Assembly (NCBI GenBank): GCA_943735955.1
Contig: OX030957.1
Location: 13,213,517 to 13,277,516 of the forward strand
Direction of reading: 5' to 3'
Length of the DNA: 64,000 bases
Origin: Piscicola geometra
Lineage: Eukaryota; Annelida; Clitellata; Hirudinida; Piscicolidae
Positions within the stretch are counted from its first letter, which is position 1, and every line of letters starts with the position of its first letter. Position numbers and translations under genes: made by a program. A model generated the notes under the pieces. The model was not told the origin of the DNA, ran no database searches, and worked only from the letters and a program-made list of their open reading frames with translations. Positions 1 to 15,386 of this stretch are shown here, piece after piece.

Positions 1-556
1 GAGTTGAATGAGGGGTGAGTTGAATGAGGGGTGAGTTGAATGAGGGGTGAGTTGAATGAGAAGTGAGTTGAATGAGGGGTGAGTTGAATGAGGGGTGAGT
101 TGAATGAGGAGTGAGTTGAATGAGGGGTGAGTTGAATGAGGGGTGAGTTGAATGAGGAGTGAGTTGAATGAGGAGTGAGTTGAATGAGGAGTGAGTTGAA
201 TGAGGGGTGAGTTGAATGAGGAGTGAGTTGAATGAGGAGTGAGTTGAATGAGGGGTGAGTTGAATGAGGGGTGAGTTGAATGAGGAGTGAGTTGAATGAG
301 GAGTGAGTTGAATGAGGAGTGAGTTGAATGAGGAGTGAGTTGAATGAGGGGTGAGTTGAATGAGGGGTGAGTTGAATGAGGAGTGAGTTGAATGAGGGGT
401 GAGTTGAATGAGGGGTGAGTTGAATGAGGAGTGAGTTGAATGAGGAGTGAGTTGAATGAGGAGTGAGTTGAATGAGGGGTGAGTTGAATGAGGGGTGAGT
501 TGAATGAGGGGTGAGTTGAATGAAGAGTGAGTTGAATTGAGAAGTGAGTTGAATGA
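1..556. repeat. 16-bp minisatellite, about 34 copies, open at the left edge
   Basis: Head-to-tail units of 16 bp (gagttgaatgaggggt), with the main variation at unit position 14 (g or a). The array starts at base 1, so its true length is unknown. The last copies decay near 530-556. No coding function is visible. Confidence 0.95.
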
Positions 557-818
557 ATAAATCGAGATAGTGAGACAATACTCGATTGTGAGTAATTCAA
601 TGTGACACACTGTATGCCAAAATTCAATGTGACACTTAACATTACCAAGTGAATCATATTGTCCTCTAAGCTGAGTCATGTCATTTAATGTCAAACCCAA
701 AGACCTTTGTTGCCCCACAAGGAATAGACATTTATATAGACTGTAATTATTTATCAACCAGTTATTTCGCATCCCCAACCCATCAGTTTCCGCAACCCAT
801 CCTTCCTTTCCAACCCAC
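557..818. other. Spacer / intron of the RING gene
   Basis: AT-rich DNA between the minisatellite and the last visible RING exon. Read on the minus strand it is intron sequence after the donor at 818. I found no Cys-Pro-x-Cys coding exon here, so the next RING exon lies to the left of the window. Confidence 0.5.
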
Positions 819-1403
819 CAAGAGCCAGCGGTTGATGCACGCAGAGTGGAATTCGTGGAAGCATGGAAGTGGTGTGATATCATCGCCCTCTTCGTAGTCA
901 TCACAGCAGATGAGACACTTGTCAGAGTCTTCGTCCCGAGCGAGACTCATCGACAAATCACTGGTGCTCTTCGCTGAAGTCATTTGGCTGCTTTTAACGG
1001 CTGCCATCGAATTTTTATCGGGGAATGTTTTGTGTGTTTTTTTCTTGTTTTCAGGTGCATCGATGAGGTTGAGGAAGGGAGTGGAAGCGTAACGGGAGAG
1101 AGGGTTGAGCGGGCGAAATTCTTCCCACTCTTCATACGTCACAGTCTCTCCTCCATCTTTGTACACCTTTTTGCGGTAGTTTTGTCGTGATGCAGGCCTC
1201 TCCAGGCTGCCGTCGTGGTTGCATTGAGCGGATGAGATAGACGGATCATCGGTCGTGGTTCGATGGCTGGAATGAGAAGACTGGTTCTTGCTGAAAGGTT
1301 GGTTTTTGTAACGCTTCATTTTTGAGAATTTAAAGGTCGGCAGCCAGTCGATCTCATGTTTGGTGAGGCACTTGTTGCGGACCATCAGCAGCGATGCAGA
1401 CAT
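819..1403 (-). CDS. RING-H2 zinc finger protein, 5' exon only (partial)
   Basis: A 195-codon exon starting at the Met at 1403 and ending at a donor (TTG|GTGGGT) at 819/818. The N-terminal ~150 residues are Ser/Lys-rich and I recognise no domain in them. The C-terminal part is the first half of a RING-H2 finger: CLICCDDYEEGD, then PCFHEFHSACINRWLL, giving C-x2-C, C-x-H-x2-H-x2-C ligands. The last ligand pair (usually CPxC) is missing because the exon ends there; it must be in an exon beyond position 1. RING-H2 proteins are typically E3 ubiquitin ligases, so a role in substrate ubiquitination is inferred. An open frame continues past the donor to 783 but it replaces the expected CPxC with a short tail and is taken as intron read-through. 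Confidence 0.75.
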
Positions 1404-3139
1404 TTTGGAGAATTGGTTTCAAACTACCAAGCTGAAAGGAGGATGTATTGAATCCTTGCTTCCAAGCAGCGGTCTTCCTCAGTCCACCCACCTTAAACAA
1501 GTCTAACTCACTGAGATATCCTACGAGAAGTCAGTCATATAGCTGTTATGAAGACCGTTTGAAGTTTATCAATCAGCGACGATGAGAACTGAATGCTTAT
1601 GAGTTGTTGGTCATGTGATTAAAAAGTCAATTAGGAAGACACAGGTTTATGAGGCTAATGAATGTGAGTGCTGACGTTCGGGCCAAACATTTCAAGTTCT
1701 GATTAACGATTGCTGCTTCTGCTCCATAGTTTCCCTTCATTTATAATTATAAATTCCCCTTCATAATCCAAACTTCATAGTTTCCTTTTTTATCCAAACT
1801 CAGTGATTCACACTAAACGAAAAGTTGGAAGCCTCTTCACGTTTCTAAACTTACTATGCGACCCTCTTGAGTTCTCGATCGCTCAAACATTCACTAAATA
1901 AAGTAAAATAGGTCAAAAAACTGCGAAAATTAGCATACAGCCCACAGGCTGCTATCATCTCAGACTCACATATTTTCTATATAAATTAATGTTTTTTTCG
2001 AAAACGCAAACATGTTTGCAAGAGTAGCATCTTCTTGCAGCTGAATTAAATTTTTGAATACATCTTCATTATTCATCATTATTCCGGCCTCCGTCAAAAC
2101 AACCGTGTGAAAAGAAAGGTAGATGGCTTAAGATTAAACTTGAAAATTTTTAAAAGGTTACACGTTTCCTCTTTTTCTCTTTTTGAGATTTTCACGATTT
2201 ATTTTTTGCCAGTGAACTCTAAATCTATTCGAGTCACCTTCAAAAACTTCCTCCCACGGAACTCACACGGGCTCAGTCAAAAACCACATTGTGTCGAGCA
2301 AATGCGTTTCCCAGCCGGCGCTTGAGTCTCTCATTATTCTATGTCGTGACAAATATGCCTTCATCGACTGCGAAGTTGAACAAAACAAACGCATTGAAAG
2401 AGCACAATGCAATGAATTTCACTGAGAAGTAATGGCAAAGCGTGCGTGTCTTTTAATGCTCCTTGAATGCTATTACAACCTCAATTTCACCCATAAGTTA
2501 CCTTCTCTTTCTCATTGTGTTACTCACATGAAGGTAATTCAATGGCACTTTTGAAGACATGCTGCTTAAATATAAGAATGAAAAGAGTTTGCTCCCATCC
2601 AAAAATCTTTTTATGGTCGTATATTTAGTTGAAAATTTTATCCCAGAATTTAGTACATTCCAAGCTGACGTATTGCTGCACGGACTCTGTGAAGGTGTCT
2701 CACTAAATTATAATAGAACTATAATCTCAGTCATTTCAATGGTGTCGTAGCGTGAGGTGCAAGAATAACAATCATTAGTTGTTAATTACTCAGCAATGAT
2801 AGTTATAAACGCCACTGCTCAATTTGAGAAAATTGCAGTTCTGGATTTCATGTATTTTAAGTGGAAACTAGAAAAAAGGAGATAAAATGATTAAGAAACT
2901 AAGACCAAAATCTCTAATACTTGTGAGGCTTTTTAGGATCCCTAATGATTCCCTTTTGAAGAGATTCACAACTGTTCATCCGCGTTCATAATGCCGATCC
3001 ACAATTAAAAATAATTAATTTACATTTATGTTGTAACTTAATTTAAAACTGAAATTATACAAAATATTTTTAAATAATCTACATTATTTAATATAATTAG
3101 AATAAAAATTAAATTTATTATTAAAACAATTCATAAAAG
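1404..3139. other. Intergenic, no gene seen
   Basis: AT-rich DNA between the divergent RING (-) and TRIM (+) genes. Only short unconvincing open frames. It should contain the promoters of both genes, but I see no clear core-promoter motif. Confidence 0.5.
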
Positions 3140-6423
<3,284 letters not shown>

Positions 6424-7261
6424 TTTTTAGTTAGTTTTTTTCCTTAAAATATTATTTTTTATTTGTTTTCATTTATATATTTGTTTTCGTTTTATTCAAA
6501 TGGCTTGTCACGTGCTTTTAAAAAGCTTGAAACTGTTGAATAATCCACTAAAACCATTACTAACAACCTCTCGCACCTTCAATTCATTCTTTTATTCCCA
6601 ACTCTAACTTCTGACTTGGGACTTTATGGCTAGAACTACCTTTCTGAAGACATCTAGCTCATGCTTTCTAACACAAGCCACGTTAACATCCATCCACTAA
6701 ATGACCCAATAAAAATGCTCACTGAAAAAATCTATTGAATCTTGCAACTACGCAATAGAACTTACGTCATTCCTTCGAATAAAAACTATAAAACAATTGT
6801 AAAAAGAAGATAGGATTAAACTTTGAGTGACTTGCGGTTACATCGTTTGAACACAATGCAAGCCAGAAGAATTCATGACGTCTTCATGAAGTCAAACCGT
6901 CGAAAGCCGATCAATTTGTATTACATTTAGTACAGTGAGTTAGACCACCACAAGTCTTTTGACCTCTATAATGGGTTTTAATTAAATGTATTTAATTATT
7001 ATTTTTGATTATATTGTTATAATCGAATTCACTTATTAGAAATACAAAACTCAAAATTTATTAGCATAAAACCCTGTTTAAGTATTAAAAAAATACTATG
7101 AAATTTGGAAAAATAAGCTTTATATACAACTTTAAAACAAATATTTTGAGCATTTGAAGGCACAAAGTCACGATTTCAATAGAATATTTAAGTTAATGAA
7201 GGCACCGAAAAGCCTTTATGAGTGAATGCATGGTGCACAAGCAAAACTATTTTGGAACTCT
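6424..7261. other. 3' regions of two convergent genes
   Basis: Non-coding AT-rich DNA between the convergent TRIM (+) and DAPK (-) genes. It holds the TRIM poly(A) signals (6708-6713, 6778-6783) and a candidate minus-strand AATAAA for the kinase gene at 7057-7062. Confidence 0.55.
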
Positions 7262-10200
7262 TCAGAACTGATGCGACGATTCTTCGGGAAAAGTCAAAGG
7301 AGCCATGTTGTGGCTTAAAAAGAGACTGTCTGAAGTGACGAAACTCGGCGAAAGCGGGTTGAGTGACAACGCAACTCTTAGGTTCTCTGTCGCTTGTGTC
7401 ACTCCACTGATGCCCTCGCAAGTTGAATGTCCTTCATTCAAATCGACTACAATATCGGCGAAGTTGAGGTGCTTTGCATTTTTTGATTCATCGACGTGGT
7501 CAGGCACCATGAGCGCCTCTGTGTCGCTGCCGTTGGCGCTGCTGGCAGCGGAGTTGTGGTCGTTTATGTCGGTTGAGTTCTGAATGGATTGTGCCATGTG
7601 CCTTAGCTGTGCTTTCTGGATGGCTTTGTGCAAGAGGTGGTTGTAGATGGAGACTGCGTGGAAGGATTGCTGTGGTGGTGGTGATGATGATAGTGGTGGT
7701 GGTGATGATGATAGTGGTGGTGGTGATGATGATAGTGGTGATGGTGATGATGATAGTGGTGGTGGTGGTGATGATCGTGGTGGTAGTAGAGGTGGTGGTT
7801 GTGGTGGTGGTGGTGATGGTGGTGGTGGTGTTAGTGGTGGTGGTGGTGATGATGATGGTGTTGTTAGTGGTAGTGGTGGTTGTGTTAGGGGTGGTGGTAG
7901 TAAAAGTGATGGTGGTGGTAGTGCTGGTGGTAAGGATGGTAGTGATGTTGTGATAGTGGTGGTGGTGGGGCTGTTAGTGGTGGTGGTGATAATGGTGGTG
8001 GTGGTAGTGGTGGTGGTAGTGGTAGTGTTGCTGGTAATGATAGTGGTGGTGGTGATGGTAGCGATAGTATTGGTGGTGTTGTGGTGGTGGTGGCGTTGTG
8101 ATTACCATTGCTTGTTAATAAAATTAATGAAATTAATGAAGATCGTTTATTATTAATTACCACCTTCCACTTCTTGCGTGCCATGAAGGACGCCAACTTT
8201 TCGACGTTTATCTTCGACCTCCTCCTGCTTTCTACTTCCAACTCGTTGCGGGGCTTTTGGAGCCCAAAGAAGAAATAAAAAAATAGATTTTATTTACTTA
8301 ACTTTAATAAAGATCAATTCATTTAATTAGCTTTAATTAACTTTAAAATTATGATAAGTATTAAATGTATATTTAGTTAACTAATAAATTATTTTTGAAT
8401 TTCTCTTTACAAGGCCAAAATACTATTTTGAAACCTCAATCCAAGGATGTTGTAGAGCTTCTGCAGCTGTCATTCTTCGTCTGCATTAGATTTACATCGT
8501 ATTTTCCCAGATAAAATTCTAAACATTTAACTTGAAAAACTTTAAAAAAACAAAATATATCTGCGTAATTCTTTTCACCATAAATTCATAACTTTCACGC
8601 CAGTTTTTCACCAATCAAAAACAATATTTAGCTCCAAATAAATTCAAAAATGCACTCAGGTTTGTTAAGCAAAATCTGTTGAGCAAACTCACTTTGCCTT
8701 GACGCGTAGTAACTTGCTGATGAAGTCTTTAGACAGACCGCTGGCTTCTTCTGCGAATTCTTCGAAGTCGAACGTTGCCATGGTGACGTTGCTGAGGGTT
8801 TCTTGCGGTGTGGAGCCGTGGAAAGGAGACACGCCACTGATCCTGTGGTTGGTTGTGGTGAGTAGATGGTGGTTGGTTGTGGTGAGTAGGTGGTGGTTGG
8901 TTGTGGTGAGTAGGTGTTGGTTGGTTGTGGTAAGTAGGTGGTGGTTGGTTGTGGTGAGTAGGTGGTGGTTGGTTGTGGTGAGTAGGTGGTGGTTGGTTGT
9001 GGTTGGTAGGTGGTGGTTGGTTGTGGTGAGTAGGTGGTGGTTGGTTGTGGTGAGTAGGTGGTGGTTGGTTGTGGTGAGTAGGTGGTTGGTTGTGGTAAGT
9101 AGGTGGTGGTTGGTTGTGGTGAGTAGGTGGTGTTTGGTTGTGGTGAGTAGGTGGTGATTGGTTGTGGTGAGTAGGTGGTGGTTGGTTGTGGTGAGTAGGT
9201 GGTGGTTGGTTGTGGTGAGTAGGTGGTGGTTGGTTGTGGTGAGTAGGGGGTGGTTGGTTGTGGTGACTAGGTGGTGGTTGGTTGTGGTGAGTAGGTGGTG
9301 GTTGGTTGTGGTGAGTAGGTGGTGGTTGGTTGTGGTAAGTAGGTGGTGGTTGGTTGTGGTTGGTAGGTGGTGGTTGGTTGTGGTTGGTAGGTGGTGGTTG
9401 GTTGTGGTTGGTAGGTGGTGGTTAGTTGTGGTAAGTAGGTGGTGGTTGGTTGTGGTGAGTAGGTGGTGGTTGGTTGTGGTGAGTAGGTGGTGGATGGTTG
9501 TGGTGAGTAGGTGGTGGATGGTTGTGGTGAGTAGGTGGTGGTTGGTTGTGGTGAGTAGGGGGTGGTTGGTTGTGGTGACTAGGTGGTGGTTGGCTGTGGT
9601 GAGTAGGTGGTGGTTGGTTGTGGTGAGTAGGTGGTGGCTGGTTGTGGTGAGTAGGTGGTGGTTGGTTGTGATGAGTAGGTGGTGGTTGGTTGTGGTGAGT
9701 AGGTGGTGGTTGGTTGTGGTGAGTAGGTGGTGGTTGGTTGTGGTGAGTAGGTGGTGGTTGGTTGTGGTGAGTAGGTAGTGGTTGGTTGTGGTGAGTAGAT
9801 GGTGGTTGTTTGTGGTTGGTAGGTGGTGGTTGGTTGTGGTGAGTAGGTGATGGTTGGTTGTGGTGAGTAGGTGGTAGTGGTTGTGGTGGGAGGTAGAGGA
9901 TTGATGGTTTGTGGCTGTAGTGGATGGTTATAGTGGTTGTTTGTTGGTGGTGGTTGTTTGGTTGGTAGTGGTTGGTTGGTTGGTGGTGGCTGGTGGTTGG
10001 TTGTGGGTGGCTGGAACGGCTGATGGTAGTATGGTGATAGTTGATTAGTGTGAGGTTTTGCAAAGTTATACAAATGTTTCAAGATAGCAGGCTAAAAGTG
10101 TTTAATAATAAAATTTGGCTATTATCATTTGTTTCTAGTTTATTCAAAAGCTATAGATTTTGAATTTTTCAAAATAGACATTTTCACACACAAATGTAGA

Positions 10201-12172
10201 AAAAACGAACATTACGTATGTGATCACTCCAACACTCCACATGTCGACTGCGCATGTCAGGGGGTCAAAGTTCACCACTTCTGGAGCTGAAAGGTCATGG
10301 AAAAACTTTGGAATGTCCTACTAATCATTAGTAATTAGTAACTAATGAGTAATTAACAATCTACTAATCATTATTAATTAGTAACTAATGAGTAATTAAC
10401 AATCTACTAATCATTATTAATTAGTAACTAATTAGTAATTAACAATCTACTAATCATTATTAATTAGTAACTAATGAGTAATTAACAATCTACTAATCAT
10501 TATTAATTAGTAACTAATGAGTATTTAACAATCTACTAATCATTATTAATTAGTAACTAATGAGTAATTAACAATCTACTAATCATTATTAATTAGTAAC
10601 AAATGAGTAATTAACAATATACTAATCATTATTAATTAGTAACTAATGAGTAATTAACAATCTACTAATCATTATTAATTAGTAACTAATGAGTAATTAA
10701 CAGTCTACTAATCATTATTAATTAGTAACTAATGAGTAATTAACAATCTACTAGTCATTAGTAATTAGTAACTAACGAGTAATTAACAATCTACTAATCA
10801 TTATTAATTAGTAACTAATGAGTATTTAACAATCTACAAATCATTAGTAATTAGTAACTAATGAGTAATTAACAATCTAGTAATCATTAGTAATTAGTAA
10901 CTAATGAGTAATTAACAATCTACTAATCATTAGTAATTAGTAACTAATGAGTAATTAACAATCTACAAATCATTAGTAATTAGTAACTAATGAGTAATTA
11001 ACAATCTACAAATCATTAGTAATTAGTAACTAATGAGTAATTAACAATCTACAAATCATTAGTAATTAGTAACTAATGAGTAATTAACAATCTACAAATC
11101 ATTAGTAATTAGTAACTAATGAGTCATTAGCATTCTTTAGCAGTGAATGGGTGAGGAGTTTGAGACAAGAATGTTGACGTCACCATTTAAACAGCGATGT
11201 GCAAATATTTGAATTTAAAAAGTCAAGCCCTTCAGTTTAATCTTCATTTATCAAGTGGTATGAAGAGTTTAATTGACCCAATTAAGGCACTATCATCATC
11301 ATGATGTAAGAATCATTATCATTATGACGAAAGCATCATCATCATCGTCTTGAATGATATAGCGCACAACCTACGAACTCTGGAGTGCCAGCCAGTTCTC
11401 TCAACTCGACGTTTTTGGTGAGTTTCCTGGAGAGACCGAAGTCGATGAGTTTGATCTCCTTCGAGGCAGTGTCCTTCAGCACTATGTTCTCTGGCTGCAT
11501 GCGGTGGAAATGAATGGATAAAAGTAATAATTAGAAATTTAAATATTATTATCAATTTAAAATTATCAATTATAATTACTAATTAAGAATAATAGAATAC
11601 AATAAATAAATGAAAATAACAATAAAGGATAATAGTAGTGAATCGATGATTACAACTATCAATATATTATTATTATACTAATTAATTAACTAATTAATGA
11701 GTCACGAAGCCATTGGTTTTTTTAGGAATATTCCACGCAATCAATCCGAAAGTTTAAATCTTCCACTCAGTTCTTGTCACCCCTCGAGTATCCACAACTA
11801 ATTCATTTGTGATCACAAAGGTGCCTTCAAAGACAGTCTAAATGCCTTACTAATCAAATTCATCATCATCATCATCACAATCATAATCATTATCATCATA
11901 ATCATCGTCATCATCATCATCATCATCATCATCATTATCATCATCATCATCATAATCATCATCATCATTATCATGATCATCATCATCATAATCATCATCA
12001 TAATCATCGTCAATGTCCGCGAAAGAGAAAAATAGTTAGAGTGCCAAAATGACTTGTTAATGAGGAATCATGGATACTTCATTTGGCTTGTATTAAGGCA
12101 TTTGCTATAGTATTGTAAACTCGAAAGGGAAAAAATCGCCTATACATGCCATCTCACGATCATCAGCAGTAG

Positions 12173-12205
<33 letters not shown>

Positions 12206-12221
12206 TATCATCACCATCATT

Positions 12222-12268
<47 letters not shown>

Positions 12269-12308
12269 TATCATCAACACCATCAGCATCATCATCATCA
12301 TCTTCTTC

Positions 12309-12354
<46 letters not shown>

Positions 12355-13618
12355 ACACCATCATCATCATCATCATCATCATCATATAAATAACTTTCTG
12401 ATTACTATCTACCAGGTCCTTGACTGAATCAACGATTAAGTCACGTGACCGAGCGCTATGAAAACGAAATTTTTATTTTGAATATAATTATTATTTCTAA
12501 AAGACAAAGTTTCCATGGATACCCTACCTTGAGGTCCATGTGGATGATGGGGATGGAGTGGAGGTAGTGGAGGGCTTTGAGGAGTTGGATGAGGTACCAC
12601 ACCACCTCTTCCTCCTTCACGACGCTGTGTTGCGTCAGATAGTCAAACAGTTCACCACCTGAGACTCTGGTAAGGAGGATGGTGGATGGTGTTTTGGTTG
12701 GAAAGATATTGGATGGGTGATTGGATGGATGGGTGATTAGATGAATGGAGGATTGGATGGATGGGGGATTGGATGGATATTTGGATGGATGGATATTTGG
12801 ATGGATGGATATTTGGATGGATGGATATTTGGATGGATGGATACTTGGATGGATGGATACTTGGATGATATTTGAATAGATAGGCAATTTGGTTTCTGGA
12901 CTTAGTTTCATTAACGAAGGATTCAACTCGTTTTTTTAAACATGAAGAAAAATAACCGAACGTAAAAGCACCAAATCACTCAAAACTTAAACCAAATCGC
13001 CTAAAACCATCGCTAAATACTCTAAACTGGAACTTAATCGCTTAAAACTGAAACCTTATCACTTGAATGAAACACTCAAAGCTCAAGCACCAAAGCACTC
13101 AGCACATCACTCACAGCTCGAGGATAAGGACCACTTCAAGGGGCGTCTCGAAGACTTCGAAGAGGCGGATGATCGAGGGGTGTTGCACTGACCTCAGAAT
13201 GTCCACTTCGTTCTGAACCTCGTCGGCCTGTCCGGCGTTTTTGCGACTTCGCCGTCTCTTGACAAACTTTCCGGCGAATTTTCGTCCACTTTTCTTGTTT
13301 GTGCATTCCTTGACTACACCGTATCGGCCTCTGTTTTGAAGATTAGGATATTGATTCACCGGTGGGTTTACTAATTTCTCTATTGAAGCTCATTCAAATG
13401 AATTAACTCATTAAATTTAAATGAAATTATATTAAATCAACTCTCTATTCTTCATCTGAGGCGTAAATCATTGATTTGAAACAAATATTATTCTCCAAAA
13501 GTTTCAGCATCATCACCAAAAACACTCACGTCCCGATGGTTTTTCCCACGTCGAAGCACTCTGCCAGCTTGACGACAGAGGGGGTACTGTCTGAGACCGA
13601 GTGTCGACTCATTGTCAT
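7262..13618 (-). CDS. Death-associated protein kinase-like Ser/Thr kinase (short, DAPK2/3-like)
   Basis: Nine exons, 5' to 3': 13618-13530, 13330-13115, 12666-12528, 11494-11371, 10286-10212, 8842-8693, 8480-8435, 8253-8164, 7669-7262; about 445 aa. Seen in order: Gly-rich loop GTGRYGVV; Lys in FAGKFVK followed by the basic loop KRRRSRKN that marks DAPKs; [10 protein letters not shown]; catalytic loop [37 protein letters not shown]; then the calmodulin-binding autoinhibitory segment ([19 protein letters not shown]). The 136-codon last exon has no ankyrin repeats or death domain, so this resembles DAPK2/3 rather than DAPK1. The family is Ca2+/calmodulin-regulated and phosphorylates myosin light chain among others. 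Exon 5 uses a weak donor (AT|GTTCGT), chosen because it restores TYVMISG. A G run at about 10260-10264 must be five bases for that exon to stay in frame; by the line spacing I can count only four, so check it. Start: first Met of exon 1. Confidence 0.9.
7672..8100 (-). repeat. (GGT/GAT)n microsatellite in DAPK last intron
   Basis: Imperfect trinucleotide tract, GAT-rich near 7690-7760 and GGT-rich later. On the sense (minus) strand it reads CCACCATCATCACC and runs directly into the acceptor AG at 7671-7670. Confidence 0.93.
8846..9890 (+). repeat. 24-bp G-rich minisatellite in DAPK intron 5, about 43 copies
   Basis: Unit ggtggtggttggttgtgg plus tgagta, 24 bp, with variants (ttggta, taagta; one unit short by three). 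It degrades into GGT/TGG-rich DNA up to about 10015. The array begins only a few bases from the kinase exon-6 acceptor at 8843-8844. Being an exact multiple of three, it gives long open frames in several frames; these are not genes. Confidence 0.95.
10318..11124 (+). repeat. 43-bp AT-rich minisatellite in DAPK intron 4, about 19 copies
   Basis: 43-bp unit starting ctaatcattattaattagt, then aactaatgagtaattaacaat and cta. Two sub-families are seen: cattattaatt (left) and cattagtaatt (right, with acaaatc). The blocks ATTAATTAGTAACTAAT are partly self-complementary. Confidence 0.95.
11860..12386 (+). repeat. Two (CAT)n microsatellites in DAPK intron 3
   Basis: CAT/TCA trinucleotide tracts at about 11860-12010 and 12170-12386, separated by 150 bp of unique AT-rich DNA. 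They create poly-Met/poly-Ile frames on the minus strand that are not coding. Confidence 0.95.
12695..12880 (+). repeat. Imperfect GGATGGAT(A) tandem repeat in DAPK intron 2
   Basis: Units of ggatggatatttggat (about 16 bp) plus looser GGAT repeats. Followed at 12950-13105 by a degenerate ~20-bp series (aaatcnctcaaaact). Both lie inside the 12667-13114 intron. Confidence 0.8.
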
Positions 13619-13622
13619 TGGG

Positions 13623-13792
<170 letters not shown>

Positions 13793-13799
13793 AACCTTG

Positions 13800-15011
13800 C
13801 TGCAATGGAATCAAATGGGATTTGTAGAAGCTTTCAGAGGTAAGCTTTTAAGGTCATTTGGATTTTCAAAGTTGTTTTGTTGTACATCTTTTTTTGAAAG
13901 AGCATTGGATCTTGTAAACGTTATTAAGATTTAAGTATTGAAATGTGGGACTATGTTGCAAGCGACCTTTCTTCAAAACATCAAATGCTAATTGACCGTA
14001 TAGCTTGTGGCAGGATCCTACTACAGACAACAAATTAACTTTGTAGTTTATATTCAGCGTTTCAGAAGGAGAAAATATCCTGAATTTTGTTTTTTAAGAA
14101 AAGCAATAAACTCCTTCACAGTTTCAAAAGTTGCTCAACTTGATCACGATGAAGTTGCAATAGATTCACTGCATGCTTTAAACAATTACTCAATCCTTAT
14201 GTATATATAAGTGTCCCATGGTGTGTGTGTGTGTTCGTGTGTCTGTTTGTGTTTGTTTTTGTGTGTGTATCTGTGTCTGTATGTGCTAGTATGTTTGAAA
14301 GATAATAGCTGAATGAGCTTCTAAAGAATGAGATCGTGCTCGCCTGAAATATGATTGGAACCTCGCCTAAATACCGTCACAAACGAATAATTAGTAAGAT
14401 GAAAGGAAAACTTTTCTAGTCTAAAAGAAACCTTTAATGTGAAAATAGAACTTAGTTTGAGTTTAATATCCGAAAGTGTTTTAATTTATAAGTTAATCAC
14501 ACTATTTATTTAATTATAAAAGCCTAATTGGGGGCAACATTAATTACACTCAATCAATCAACAGGCTTCCAACGAAGGTCTCATATAAGGACATCTTTTA
14601 TTGATTAAGTATTGATTAATTATTGATTAAATATTGGTTAATTATTGATTAAATATTGGTTATTTATTGATTGAATATTGGTTAATTATTGATTGAATAT
14701 TGGTTAATTATTGATTACAAATTGATTAATAATCATAAATTTAATCAAAAATCAGATTTGATTTGAAAGATTTAATACTTGTGATTGATTTATTTACCGT
14801 AAATCATGTAAAACGCCTATTTCCTTCGAATCAATCTGTCTACACCTTTATAAACACGCTAATTTGGAAAGTTGATATTCTGCATGTAACAAGTTATCAT
14901 CATCATCATCATTATCACCATTTGCAAATAAAGATAATGATAATGATATACCAAATTACCGTGCATGTAAAAAGTCAAGTAAATTATATAAAAAATGCAG
15001 ACACACAAAAA
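13800..15011. other. Intergenic / 3' flank of OTU gene
   Basis: No coding exon recognised. Contains a degenerate GT-rich stretch (14221-14290), a 22-bp tandem repeat (attggttaattattgattaa, about 14590-14745) and a short CAT tract (14896-14915). Candidate minus-strand AATAAA at 14789-14794 for the OTU gene. Confidence 0.5.
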
Positions 15012-15352
15012 CTAAATGTCAGTCACTGGCTCGAAATGGTTGCTGCTGTTGTGCAGGTAGATGGTGGTGGTCGACTCGGTGGGCAAGGGTGAGAAGGTCG
15101 ACCGGAGTGGTTCCCCTTGGTAGCGTCGTAGTTGGTCCGCTGTTGGAGCCTGCATCTTTGAAGGGAATTTGAGGACAGTTTGGCTATTTAGGCCTTTGGT
15201 GCGTCTTATACACAGTCACTTCTAAAGGTATCAATAGGTAGTGTATTCATTCATTTAGGGGAAGCTATGTTTATAATGGTTCATTGATACGCCCTTTATA
15301 GAGTAAAAGAACAAAAGCTGAATAAATGCAGACACATGCACACACACACAAA

Positions 15353-15386
<34 letters not shown>

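Noticed and set aside
1..556. CRISPR-like array
   Set aside because: Units are directly adjacent 16-mers with no spacers, in a eukaryotic genome.
8699..9778. Trp-rich repeated frames (RWWLVVVS) and the His/Pro-rich frames opposite
   Set aside because: The 24-bp repeat unit is a multiple of three, so stop-free frames arise automatically. It lies in a DAPK intron.
10318..11124. CRISPR-like array
   Set aside because: 43-bp units are contiguous and uniform, with no unique spacers.
11813..12385. Poly-Met frames
   Set aside because: CAT trinucleotide repeats read on the minus strand.
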